Origin: Chaetomium olivaceum
Lineage: Eukaryota > Ascomycota > Sordariomycetes > Sordariales > Chaetomiaceae
Assembly: GCA_039881045.1 (NCBI GenBank)
Contig: JAYWVB010000050.1
Location: forward strand, 62,001 to 126,000
DNA: 64,000 nt
Reading direction: 5' to 3'
The stretch's first letter is position 1; every line of letters begins with the position of its first letter. This document shows positions 11,455 through 23,684 of this stretch, piece by piece. The translations under genes were made by a program, and so were the position numbers. The notes under the pieces are model-generated. The model saw only the letters and a list, made by a program, of their open reading frames with translations. It was not told the origin of the DNA and ran no database searches.

Positions 11455-14400
11455 TTATTCCCCATGGTGGCTCTGATGTCCCTGATGACCCTGCTGTGAG
11501 CTAGACCCATCAGGTGTCCGCGGGGGATGTGGTTGAAGGGGGCCTTGTCTGATGGCCAAGCCCCCGTCACTGCCACCTTGCTGAACCATGCCTGGATATT
11601 GTTGGGGGTGGGGAGGTGAATGCATCGCTGGCGGGGGTCCTTGTGCCCCGGCTTGCTGCACAGACTGTGACCAAACTGGCATCGGAGCGTTAGGGCTGGT
11701 GCCATACATCTGTGCCGGATAGGCGTAGCCGGCACCATATGATTGTTGCCCAGCAGCTGACATAGCTGGTTGTGGCGCAGGCTGGACGTAATACGATGGA
11801 GACGGCGACACTGGGGCCTGGGCGTAATGACGGGAAGGCGTTGGCGTCTGGGGTGCGGCTCCGAGATGGCTGAGTGACGGGCGGGACAGTCCGGTGTTGC
11901 GCGAGTGCCGGCGGTTCCGCCCCGTCTGTAGGTCCTCATCCGGCGATGGTCTGTCCTCTCGGGTACGCGCACGTTCTGAATCGAGGGCTCCGCGGGCCCG
12001 GGCCATGTATTTGTCAAAAGCTGTAATACTTTTGGCAACCCCCTGGAAGTGCCGTTCCGTCAAGACGGTTACGGATGGCCTGCCGTCGCTTGCATTGTTG
12101 TCAACATCACCACGCGCTAATGCCGCCGCACTGATGAAGGCGTTACGGATCTGCCTCCCGTTCCAGCGCCCTAGTTCATCGTACTCGTGCTCCTTCCAGT
12201 GCTTCTCGGCAAACGCCAGGATGCCGGTCTTATCAGGCTGGAGATACGGTTGAGAAGAGTCGGGCAGCACCTTCTCGCGTTGCATCTCAATGTACTCAAG
12301 CCTCTTGATGTTCATACGGAACACCCTTCTCAGTCTGCGCCTGGCTCAAAGTTTGGTAAAGTAGCGCACTATGCACCCGAGATTTGATGGCCTCGTCCAA
12401 CTGACCAGGCCGATTTGTTGTGAGAAAGAGCACTCCGTTGTAATACTCCATAACCCGGAGAAAGACTTTGAATGGGTGATGTTAGCAATGGACAGACACG
12501 GACGACGAGCGGCAATAACTTACCCGACACAACGGCGTTTCTTTTGAGATCGCTCTTCTCCCGTTCTTCTAGGAAGACATCGGCTTCGTCAAGGAGAAGA
12601 ATGCAGTCCCAAACATTAGCGAGATGGAATATTTCAGTCAAGGAAGACTCCACTGCATCGGGCGTCGAGCCCAGGTCCCCGGATGTGATAGCGAACAGTG
12701 GCCTTCGGTATTTCTGGGCTACCGCCTCAACTGTCGCCGTCTTTCCAACTCCCGGGGGGCCATGAAGAAGAAACACGAGGTTGTTGCCTTTTCCTGGAAT
12801 GGGGTCCTGGCTCGCAATCTCACCCTTCTTACGCGCCTCCTTAGTGTTGAAGTGGTCTGTCAGGAGGCAGTGAATAATGTGTTTGTTGGCTTGGTCAATC
12901 TCGAGGAAGTCGAAAGGATCAAAGTCTGATTCGTGCTTGATCTTGACCTTGTCCACATCCAAAAAGAGAAAGCGGCGCTCATGAAGTCCGTAGCCTAGAA
13001 GACGCCGTGGAAGCAGAACAAGATCGTCCTGGGGCGGCTTGTCGACACCGTTCTGCCCATAAGGATGCTTCTTCCCAAAGTCTTTGCCCTCGAGAAAGTC
13101 AATGTCGTCATCTGACACGGTTATATTGATCCACTCCGACAGTAGCTTGGATCGCGAGGCGTCAGACCATAGTAGGATGGGGAACTTGTCGCGGGTGGTG
13201 AGGACATCGCTTGACCATGTTTCTGGTGCCAGACCGTAACTGTACTTCCACGCCGGATGGGCGTTAAAGGCTTCTTGGAAATCAATAATGACATCTCCGT
13301 CGGTAAACTCAGGGGAGGTCACGGGCCGGCCATTGTTGTTGTGCACGTACCGCCACCCCAGCGGTTCGTTTTGAAGCGTCCACGCTTTATACGAAACGTG
13401 TCGCTGCTCGATACACTGCGTAAACCTTTCGCCCCACTCCTTGCTCTTCTCGATCAGGGCTTCGTGGTCGGGGACGAATCGTATCGGAAACACATTCAGG
13501 GTCCTAATATCTTTCTCACCATCGAAGTGGTCCATTGTCACACTGATCGACACAGGCTTGTACGCGGTGCCGTCGTAGTCGACAAAATAGAGCCTCGTTT
13601 TCGCCTCCCAGTCGGATGAGCCGTTTCCAATCATCGGAAGCTCCAGATCACCTTCATGGGGCCAAAATATCTCGAGCCTCCATATCGTTTGGTAGATCGC
13701 GCTCTCCGGATATGCTTCCGTGTGACCTCGGTTCCTCAGCATCTTTTGCAGAGTATTCCGTGGTAGGTAGATGAGATCACCAGGCTTGAAGAGATACCAT
13801 AGGTCCTCGTATCGAATACGTTTTGGGTTGGAATGGTTGGCGTCGGCAAATTGGTCGACAAGCGGCATGAGATGCTCGTCAACGAACGAGACGTAGCATT
13901 CGAGGTGCTCTAAGGAACCCTTTTCGTTGCCATCAGCTGCATCTCTTTCCACCGCGGCGGCCTTGAGCGCCTCGAGCTTTTCCTTGATCTGCGGGTGGAA
14001 GTGAATAAGGTGCCCGAAGGGTCGCATGAAGGTGTGCGGCTCAGTTCCCCAGTTGTACCCCGTGACTTCGGCCAGGGTTTTGAGCACCATCGGGGATTGA
14101 ATCCGGACAGCCTGTACCCAAGTGCCGCTCGAGAGGCCACCGTCAAACCGCCTGCTTTTGTACTCCATGGCGTTTTGTCCTTCATAACCTTTGACTTTGG
14201 CCAGACGCCGTCTCCCCACCTCTTTTGCCATTTCGAGGCCTAGTTCCGTCCCTGCTTCGAGGTACTCGATCGCATAACCAGCCTCTTCGGGAGAAAACGG
14301 TTGACAAACTGCTCGAAGGTGCATCTCCTTGCTTGAGCGATGATGGGTACATCTGGCGGAGGCTGTAAACCCGCCGTAGCATCTGCTGTCCCTCCTCCTC

Positions 14401-14617
14401 CACCGCCGCCGCCGCCGCCGCCGCCGCTTAGTTCGCCTTGAGGTTGGCGTTGTGTGGGGGCGACCTGCTGGGGGGGCTGCTCTGTCTGTGGGCTTTCCGC
14501 CTCCGACTGATCGATCTCTGACAGTTCGCTGTCTTCGCCGTCTTGGTAGTCAAACACCTCTGGCATGGGTGACGTTACTTCCTCCACTGTGGTTCCTTCA
14601 ATCGCAGGTGGCGACAT
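11455..14617 (-). pseudogene. large fungal AAA ATPase with two single-base frameshifts
   Basis: Starts MSPPAIEGTTVEEVTSPM at 14617. An acidic, poly-Gly N-terminus (12 Gly from a GCC repeat near 14400) leads into CTFEQFVNRF. The frame then breaks: SPEEAGYAIEYLEAG follows in another frame after an A4 run at 14294-14297, where one more A would restore it. The 12369-14324 stretch carries the long N-terminal region typical of this fungal family and the AAA core: Walker A GPPGVGKT, Walker B CILLLDEADVF, and sensor 1 FLTTNR after intron 12523-12466. A second break at the C3 run 12324-12326 needs one base fewer to join QTEK to VFRMNIKRLEY. The tail (to 11455) is Q/P/S-rich and disordered. Members are thought to be cytosolic or nuclear chaperone-like ATPases of unknown client. 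It is either a decayed gene or an intact gene with two sequence errors. Confidence 0.8.
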
Positions 14618-15745
14618 ATTGTCAGCGGAAAGTTAACAGCTTTATTGCCAAGAGGTATGGCGGGCTGGCAGATATTGCGGCGATATCGAGACTCGTGGCC
14701 AAAGTCTCTGGCCACAACAGCCTAACTTTAAAGCAAAGCAACAAGTCAAGAAAAAGGAAAGAAGTAAAAGAGGAATAAGTAAAGGCAACCGAGGACAAGG
14801 ACACAAGTAGAAAGTCCGCCAAAAAGACAAGTAGCCGGAGTAACACGACTTCTCTTTCGGCCTCCGGATGGCTTCGTTTTGTTCCGAAGGTTTGGTCGAT
14901 CTCTACACCTGAAGGTCGGCCTTTTCGCGCATGGGGTGTCAGGTACGAAAGGGTTTTCGTTGCTGCTCACGCAAAAGGGGTCATTGGTAGTTATGTAGTC
15001 GTGTATCTCGTACAGGGCAGCGCGACTCTGGGTATAAGCTACAATGTTGCCCGGGCTGGATGGAGAGGCAAGTTCTCACCCGCATCGTTCGCGTTTCAAC
15101 CTCCCTGTCTGCCCTTTGCCCCTCTTTTCGAGACGAGGCTCTGAGCTCCTCCACGCCATTTTACGGAAGGATTCAAGGCCAACTGACGCGCCCATCTGCG
15201 AACCAATAAGACAGCGTCAGGGTGGCACCGCGGGGGCGTCGAACTGCAAGTGTCTGGCACAACCGTGACCTCTGCATCCTTCTGCCAATCATGTAACCCC
15301 ACATATCTGCCGCAGCCTCAGCTCCGTCTCGGTCAATGCCCCGAGAGAGCAAAGATGGGAGGAATTGCTCCCCTCTCGGCGGTGGACTTCCCTTTCTGAG
15401 CGCTTGCTGCCGCTCACCCCTCCGGAGGGGGGGATCAACCAGGGCTGATTTGGCGTCCCAGTAGCCGCAGTGGCGTGGGCGAGGGCGAGGGCGGTGCTCG
15501 ATAGTAGGCGAAGCAATGGCGGCGGGAGGGTCGGGAGATGCACTTCGCAACTCCCGCGTCGGTTGCTCGCTGCCAATCCGAGGTCAAATGTCGCGACATC
15601 CGCCCAGCCGCAAAATCGCGAGCCCCACCCCGTAACACTTGTGTTTATCGTCCTTATTTAGCGTGAAATCGACACCGGTGCAGCCTTCATTTGAAGTGAA
15701 CGACGTTAGGACGCATAAAATAACGACAGTATTGTTTGCCGGGAA
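14618..15745. other. intergenic region without recognised gene
   Basis: About 1.1 kb between the AAA gene start and the STAND-like gene. Only short overlapping frames are seen on both strands. Confidence 0.4.
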
Positions 15746-15886
15746 ATGGACACAGAGCAGGAACCTTTTAACAGTTTCGAGCTCATCCCCCCCCCAGTAC
15801 GTACCCGCCCCGGCTTGCTAGTGGTCGTGGTACAATGTCGGTTTGGTACGGTCACGGTCGCAGTCGCGGTCGCGCGCTGACATAGA

Positions 15887-18077
15887 GTGTCCAGATCCCT
15901 TATCGAAGTGTTACACGACGTTGAAGTTGTCGACGACAGCCTTCCGGATCGCTCATCTCGTTGGCAGGATGTTATCGACGCCATTGAGTCGGCCACGGCG
16001 CAGGACAACGCCAAGGCCGAGAGGTCCTCGGTGCGGGCCAGGTTGAGGAAATCCGGGCCGGAGCTTGCTGTTCTCGAGTCTTTAGCAGGCATGATACCGG
16101 ACCAAGACGGTCTCTGCGTCCTGCGTGGCGGCTTGACGACTTTGTGTAGGGTGAGTGCCAGTCCCTGTGTGCCCAACCTTCCTGTGGTCGAACTCTCCCC
16201 CTTAGGCCTTGAGCTGAGCCAATGCGGTTCATAGCTGGTCTCCTTGCGGTTGGAGACTCGGGCAAAGATCCTTCGGGCATTTGAGGGGATTCCTGAAACA
16301 TTCTTCGACGCCGTTCAAGCCGGAATGCGGTTTCCCGGTGCTACAGACCTGGTCCAGGCGGTCAGGCAGTTGTATCACACCTTGGTGGAGAATGTCGCGA
16401 TACTAATCGGCATTTTGTTGCGCAGTCACCCTCACAAGAATAGAGGCAAGTTCCATGCACCCCTAAAAGCACTGAACCAAATACTAATACTTGTGCAGTC
16501 GTGCGGCTGTGGAAACAACGCCCGGGAAAAGAAGCCGAAGTCGTGGATGACTGTCTTGCGCAGGTTTCACGGGCGACGGAGCGCGTCGACCGGTGCTCAA
16601 GGGCAGCATCAGAACGGACGCTCGGCGAGATACACGTCACGCAACATAGCATCCTCGCAAGCAATATTGCCATCAACGCCGAGGTCAAAGCTGTCAAGTC
16701 GGGCGTCGACGGTATTCAGGCTGCGATAGTCGACGGTATGACGCGGCTCGAATCGCAGCTTTCTGGGGCCGACCGGGAAAAGAACCTCCAGACGGCGACT
16801 GAGAAAATGCTCGAAGCAGCGGAGTTACTGAAAGGACTTCGGGACCGCGATGGTGGCTGGTACCACCAACCATATTTGAGTCTCTATGGTGAGTGCTGGT
16901 TCTTCCACGGCGAAAGACCAGTGGTGGATGACAGCCAGGGATTGACTAACGCGCATGAACAGGCCCAGCGCAGCTTACATTGCCATGGTTCCGAATAGCG
17001 GACACCGCACTTCCACGGCTTTTAACAGCCGTACCCTTGAATCAGAATGAAGCCACCTTGTATGAACCTGCATCACCGCCGGGAACGCCGCGTGTGAGCC
17101 TCGAAGAACTGTGGAAGGCGCTCGACGTGCCGGAAAGCGCCGCAGTCGAAGCCTTGGCTGCCGTGTCGCGGCGAAGCCACCATCTCAAAGTGGATGTGGG
17201 CACCCGAAGTAACCGCCTCATAGAAATGAAGCGGTTCAAAGAGTGGCTCGAAGCCCCAGCTTGGGCGTCGGACCTGATCCTAGTCGACGGACACTGCGGC
17301 AACGTTGCGGCGGACAAAGTGACGCCCATGTCGGCAATTTGTGCATCCCTCGCAAGAACCATGATGAGCCCGGAAAGTAGTGGCAACCCGGACCGCCCGG
17401 TTCCCATAGTTATCCATCACTTTTGTGGCCAGCACCTCGGACGGAACCCCCTGAACGGACCAAGCGGACTCATCCGCAACCTGATCTACCAGCTGCTGGT
17501 GCAGAGCCATGACGTGGAAGGTCATTCGGCAACACCAGTGCCATCACTGAACTTCATCGATGAGCAGCTCCTTGCCGATATCAACGATGGCAGTATCTCT
17601 GGTCTTTGTCAACTTTTTTGCCAACTTCTTGTCAGGATCGACCCTTCCAAGCCCATCTTTTGCATCATCGACGGCGTCTCTGAAATTGAGACTGCCTTAT
17701 ACGGGTGGCAGGAACATGCCTTGACAATCGTGGATGTCTTTCTGGACTTGGTTGAGAACTTACGCCCTGGTCCAGCGCTGAGGGTGTTGCTCACCAGCCC
17801 ACAGCGAAGTACGACGCTGGCTGAGTCGGTGGTCACATCAGACAGACACGTGTCGCTGCTGGCAGCGCACACGTTGGGTAGACGATCCTATGCATCCCTA
17901 TTTGAGAGGGACGTCGATGAGTTGCTGATGGCGGGCAAAGACGACATTCCGTCACCAGAAGCCGTGGGTATAAATTCGCTGGCTTCAAGTTCGGGAGCTC
18001 AGCCTGCCCAACCTGCTCACCCCTGGTTCGAAAACTGGCGGGTGGCCCTGCATGATAATTCGGGGATCCGATCATAA
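15887..18077 (+). CDS. fungal STAND-type (NACHT-like) protein with degenerate P-loop, start unresolved
   Basis: Reliable coding begins near 15887; an ATG at 15746 followed by GTACGT is a possible first exon, but its phase does not fit. Exons: to 16150, 16235-16445, 16499-16888, 16963-18077. The intron 16446-16498 begins GCAAGT and ends CAG, so it is a GC-AG intron; the frame is kept only with this splice. The N-terminal helical region (IPETFFDAVQAGMRF) is followed by a coiled segment and then a nucleotide-binding-like domain. Here the place of Walker A reads LILVDGHCGNVAADKV and lacks GKS/T, while a Walker-B-like FCIIDGVSEIE and a sensor-1-like LRVLLTSPQRS remain. Family members act as NLR-like sensors in heterokaryon incompatibility or stress. 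This one ends soon after the ATPase-like region, without WD40, ankyrin or TPR repeats. Confidence 0.65.
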
Positions 18078-20660
18078 CCTGGGATCCCTCTTATAATTTG
18101 ATCGGTATTTATCGGGCGTGGTGTACTGTCTGTCGAACAAAACACTGCACAGACTCGGGCGTCAGTCATGGAAGTTTGGTGGACGCATGAAACTTCGTGG
18201 AAGGAACTGGGCTCTGATGGAGTCACCGGTGGGATGGCGTTCGTCTCGTGGCATTATTACCGGCGTAAATCTTTGTATTTTTGCTTTGATACCCCAAGGC
18301 AAGGGAGCCACAATAGCAGAAAATCCCTCAATAAATTACCTCTATAACTGGAATTCCACGGCTGTGTCGCATTGTGCGTGTGGTTTTTGGTACAACTTTT
18401 TTCCGTTCAAGTTGCCAGCGGCGGGCATTGGTGGGATGGCTCTGAAGGATGCGCTGAGAAGGTGCAGCGCCCGCCCCACTTGCCGAGTCCATGGATTCTC
18501 GCCGGCTGCCACCTCGAGTCTCCGGATCGCCGAGCTTCCTTCCCGTCTTTCCCAAAACCACAGTACAACCTGGGACCAACTCCAACGGTACTCGGTGGGT
18601 TTATCTCGACCTGACAATGAAGCATTCGCTGTTCCTTCCCTGGGAATAGCCCCTGCGCGGCCAATGTAACAACTCCCTTTCTGCCCGGGCGCAACGCGGT
18701 GTAACTGACCGCGACGCGCGAGGACGGCGCCGTCGACCACAGACATGCGACCGACTGCGTTTATCACCCGTGGCTGCGTCTTTGGAGTCCGTCACCTCCA
18801 ACATGCGCTTTCTCGATCCCTTACGATTGCTCCTCGCATGATGCGATGTTACCGACCCGAGCATGTGCCCCGGACGAGTACGAATGCGGTTTCGGCGCCA
18901 CGAGTCGACCAACAACAAACATCGAGTTTCCAGCCCGCAGCAGAGGGATGCCAGCTGATTCGGAAGGATCCTCGGCTACATCAATCAAGACACACGGTTG
19001 GCAATGAAGTCAATCCAGTGACCCGGCTCGGCATCGCTGGATTAGGAAGCTCGAGCTCGCATCGGATGGTGCGGATCAGTCCGGACCGTTGCATGGCCCC
19101 GAAATGTGTTGCTTCTTGGGATACTGGCAAGGCAGGAGGTCCGGATGCCGTCAAGCCTAAAGGAATCCAAAACCTCGCGATTGACATCCAATTTGGCCGG
19201 TAGAAACCCCGACCAGTATCATGAACAACGGCGAGATGGAGAATGACCTTCTGTCTCCGGCCGTCCGCAATGGCCGTGAACCGGCGAGGGATGGACGACC
19301 AAGTTGCTCTCCACTCCACCGATTGCTCCCTTGCGAGAGAGCAAAGAAGACCCGAGTCAGATGTGGGCCGTGCTCGCCGTCGCACGATCGGCAGATCGAG
19401 CTGTCCAACTGTGTAAACCAGCGCAACGACAGCAATCCATTGAGACAAACGCAACGGGAGATCGGCGCACGGCGGGCTGGCAATTTGGGGGTTCTCGGTG
19501 ACTCACATGGTGGTCGTCCCTTCCGGATCGCGTTAAAACACTCATCATGTCTTTCTTCCAGTCAACGCCAGCCCCGACGATTTAAAATCCTGCGTCATTC
19601 TCGGCGCCGCTGACGACGCCTGCTCCGACACCGCGATGCCTGATGCCTTTCTCCCCTTCTAATCCCCGGCGTGCGGGCCTTCTTCACGGCGCAAGCTCGA
19701 CTGTCAGATCTCGCGGTGACGACAACGTCTCTCAGGGGATTGGATCGCCTCCCAGACCGGCGCTGATTGGGCAATTCCCCCAATTGCTGGCGGCTCTGGC
19801 GTCCCACCCGCCATCCGGCGAACCAAATGAAGCTGTAGCACCTGCTAAATCTGGACCGTGACCGCTGGGTCCGTCCCGGCTCGGCTGCGGTGGGGAGCCG
19901 CCCAGTCTCCATGCCCGACCCACCATGTGCAACCTTGAGAGGCCCAAATTGCACGACCGCCGCACCGAGATCCGGGCGCGGGTTGCCGTGGCCGATGCTG
20001 CACTGCGGCAAAATTTGCGGAAGCGCGTGTAATAAAAATGGCCACACCGGGAGCGATGTCGGCTGGCCTTCACGGCGCCCGGACCTGGAGTCTGACGCGC
20101 TGGATCGTCCCCCAAAAAAGGCCGGTTGCAGTGTCTTTGCCGCTGTATTATTCGTACCCCCTGCCCATTTCCCTGCCGCGCCAGCTTCTCTTCCTGGCAG
20201 CCCTGCAACGTGGCCAGCGGCAGGGTCCTTAGGTCATAGCCAACCTCGTGCCCGTCCATTAACACGCGTCCGAGCGAGCAGCTTCCCGAATAGTCGATGA
20301 TGGCGATGAGAGCGTCGAATCTGCTCATGAAACCAGCAGGACCCGGCGCCGAGATCGGAAGTTGCCGATGGCCTCCGCGTTGCTTAAACGCCGCAAAATT
20401 GCCCCGATTGGCCGTAAGCGAGCGCGCCCTTTTGAAGAAATCCCCGCCAACCGTGCCATCGCGTGAATCACGGCCGTCTGCGAGGAACGCTGATGCGGCT
20501 CCGAGGGCGCACCCGCCACTTTGACTCACCGAGGATATCCTTCTTATTTTCCATCCAGGGCCGGGAGCACGCCACGGCGGCAGCGCCTGTGCGGCATTCC
20601 AGGGCAAGTGCGCTCATCCGGCGGTCCGAACCCTGAGCCGAGTTCTCCTGTCAGTCCCCG
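18078..20660. other. 2.6 kb without recognised gene
   Basis: Many overlapping open frames on both strands but no domain signature, no consistent codon use and no plausible exon chain. It may contain decayed sequence. I cannot assign anything. Confidence 0.4.
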
Positions 20661-22570
20661 ATGACATCGCCGGTTTCCCTCGGCGGCCCGGCGGCGCCCG
20701 TGCCGGAGCCCCCGAGTCAACTTCGTCAGTCCCTGGAAAGCTTGCCGACCGAGCTGCTGCGGCCTATCGCTGAAGCCTTGGTCCCCGCAGCCCTTGACCA
20801 CCCGTTTTGCGCTTCGCGACTCGGGCACGTGGGAGTTTCGGGATGCTGGCCACCAGTGGGCTGACTGGCTCGCTTGCCCACGACAACCTCTTGTCCCTCG
20901 CCCGGACATCACGGCGCCTCGCCGCCATCGCCAAGCCACTGCTATACCACACCCTCATCATCCCCACACCACGCGCCTTGGTCACGCTCCTGCGCCGCAT
21001 GGAAACCAACGTGGCAATCAAGCCATGGATCCGCAGTATTACTTGTCTTGTAGACGTCGTCGCCGCCAGAACCATCGAAGAGGTACATAGCGAGTGGGAA
21101 AGACAAGTTGGAGGTAGGGTTTTCGCTGCCACGCGAAACGCAACTGTTTATTAACTGGATCCAGTCAGCTGGGACAGTCAACATGGGGTGATATATCACG
21201 GGACAATCGCTCTGGAGCTCCTCAGGACGATCCTTTTGGGTGCGCCCAATCTGCGGGATTACCTGATGGCTTGTCCGGATTCCCAGTTCGGCCTAGACCA
21301 TCCCGATCTACCAGCGCCGGCTATCCGCGATGCCATCATTCGTTACCGGGCCGAAGGCTACTCCCCCGTCGCCGAGCGGCTGTTTGAATTCCTTCCCTTC
21401 TGCCACATGCGGAACCTTGCATCTCTCCGCATCTACTGCCAGAGGGAGGACGGTGACCGTCAGCTAACCCTCTCCCGCTTGCTAGCCGACCATGCCGTCG
21501 AGACTCTCCCGCTACTGCCGAATATCAAGACACTCGAACTTTGTTGCGCGTCAGCCGATAGCATCGTCGGGCGCGGTGCCTTACTTCCCCCGCTGCCGCA
21601 CATTGAGCATCTCCGTCTCTACGGCAGCCACATCCACGAACCGAGGCTAGTGGCCCTATGCCTCGCCTGCGTCAACCTGCAGAGCCTGGTCGTGCACTTT
21701 GAAGCGACTACGTCGGACGAAGACCGGGAGCTATTACCGGAGGGCACAACACTAAGCGACGCGCTTCTTGGGTTGGCTGGCACATTACGGACCCTTGAGC
21801 TGGTTTCCCTGTCTGAAGGGCATTATCTAACTCGCGGCATGGAACGTCCCAGGAAGCCCGAGAACCACCGGCTACGGTGCATCCCCGAACTCACACAGCT
21901 GGAAACCGTCATGCTCGATTACCGAGGCGTTTTCGGGACTCTGGGCATTCTTGACGAAGATGATGGGGAGCGGCTATGTCAGCTGTTGCCCCGGTCTGTC
22001 CGCGATTTCACGCTCGTTTGCGAATGGGGTACCGGCAGGGACTGGAAGCAGACTTACCTTGCTAACTTGGACATGATCCTTCATGGCGTCGAATGCCTGT
22101 GCGCGAGCAACGCACACCGGCTGTCCAGCATCTCACTCGCCATCCATTCGTGGCCGGCGGAAAGTAGGTTCCATAGGCGCTTTAGACGAGAGGTCGAAAC
22201 CGCCCGACAACGCTGTGCGAAGGCTGGGATATTGTTCAGGACCTTTGATCTACTTCCGTCCTACCAAGATGAAGACGAGGCACCAGCCAACGAGGATGAC
22301 GAGGATTTCGAGGCGGAAGAAGAGTACGAGGACGCAGAGGATGGAATAATCGAACATCTCGCGCCGGAGGAGGACCTCGAACTAGAGGAGGAGGACGAGG
22401 CATCTGAGTACTACTTCTCGGGTGACGAAGAGTCAGACCCGGAAAGAGAAGCGCGCCGGCCACCGACGTTCAACGATTTCCTCCAGCGGCTCGGCGATGA
22501 CCACGGACATGGCCTAGACGAGCTGTTCTATGCCTACCACGAAGATCGATGGGATGAGTACCTATTTTGA
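20661..22570 (+). CDS. F-box/LRR-like protein with acidic C-terminus, 5' model unresolved
   Basis: ATG at 20661 leads to the first half of an F-box (LESLPTELLRPIAEAL). The second half (AHDNLLSLARTSRRLAAIAK) lies in a different frame that opens after 20798, so a frameshift or an unrecognised intron lies between about 20798 and 20864. Intron 21114-21164 (GTAGGG...ATCCAG) joins WERQVG to SWDSQHGVIYHGTIALELL. The long exon to 22570 holds leucine-rich strands (LLPNIKTLELCC, LPHIEHLRLYG, CVNLQSLVVHF, TLRTLELVSL) and an extreme Asp/Glu tail of about 90 residues (EDEDFEAEEEYEDAED-like). F-box proteins recruit substrates to SCF ubiquitin ligases; the substrate is unknown. Confidence 0.7.
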
Positions 22571-23684
22571 AGCTTCCACGTCTGCATGCTCAGCTTTGGG
22601 TGGCGCTTGAAAATGCGCCGGTGTACGCGAAACACCGGCGCCCCCGGCCGCTGCGACACGACCTACCAGTGGACAGCCGCAGCGCTATTGTTTTGCTACG
22701 GCGCATGCGCGACTGGTTCCGCGATTCCCGCCCGCTGCAACGACTTAGTGTTTTCGTCGAGTGGGCCGAGGAGCTATGCGCAGGGATCCTGGCCTTGCTG
22801 GAGTGTCGCTCGCGTTTGGGTTGGACAAAAACCCTGGTGGACAAGGCGCCAGGCCAAACGAATCATCTTCCCGAGACCTCGGACTCGAGACTGAGCACTA
22901 CCATGTGGAAAGAGCTATAAATTGCTCGGGCCTGGTTCTTCCTGACTGCCGCTCTGGGGGAAGAGCAGACAACACATCTTTCAAGATGACGTGCCAGCAC
23001 TGGTTGGGATTTACTGGTGGGAATTGCTGGTGGTGTTTATATCCCAGCCAGTAGCTCCTGGCTGTACTGTAGATATGGCGGTTAAATGCCTGGGTCCGCA
23101 GCCGCATGCGACGATCACTTGGATGATCCCGAGTGAACAAAATTTACCAAGAAATACGGCCCCTTCTCAAGTTTTACACTCCCCTGCCGACAATGTTTAA
23201 TACGGCCGGGAAGGCTTTTTGATGTCTACACCTCTGAGTTACCCCTTGCCCTGCGTGCTTGGTCACTGGCCTCTTTGGTGAGGATATTGTGTCGATGCAC
23301 AGCCACGCCAACCCGAACAGGCTACAGGCGGCCAAACAGTTTGCTGGCTGCCTAACTCGGCGCTTTTATTAATATAAACATACAAACAACGTGTGTCTTG
23401 ATCCGGCACTTGATCCCCAGATTACATCCCGACATTTCACCTGCCGGTCTCCTCCTGTAGCAGGCTTTTTATTCTCGACAAACCCCTGCGATCACGCCCC
23501 TTCTCGATTGCCGAGGTGGGCAAACGCGAGAGGCCTCCTTGGCAGCTGCAGCCAAGAAAATTTCTCGACGAAGGATGTACCACCAGAGTACTTGAAGGTC
23601 CAAAAAACCACCGCGAATCTGTGATCACGGTCGGACTGGCGAAAAGGGACTCATCTGGATTACTATACCATATCGTAGCTGGTG
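22571..23684. other. intergenic region without recognised gene
   Basis: About 1.1 kb. A 117-codon frame at 22567-22920 has no recognisable domain, and its GC-rich codons continue those of the F-box gene end. The rest should be the promoter of the GH16 gene. Confidence 0.4.

Noticed and set aside
19221..19613. Cys/Lys/Arg-rich plus-strand frame (CERAKKTRVRCGPC) resembling a zinc cluster
   Set aside because: Cysteine spacing does not fit Zn2Cys6 and no regulator domain follows.
19732..20607. 291-codon minus-strand frame in the gene-free region
   Set aside because: No domain, no ATG context, and codon composition like random GC-rich sequence. Possible but unsupported.
22567..22920. 117-codon frame overlapping the end of the F-box gene
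   Set aside because: Starts inside the preceding stop region and lacks any recognisable domain.
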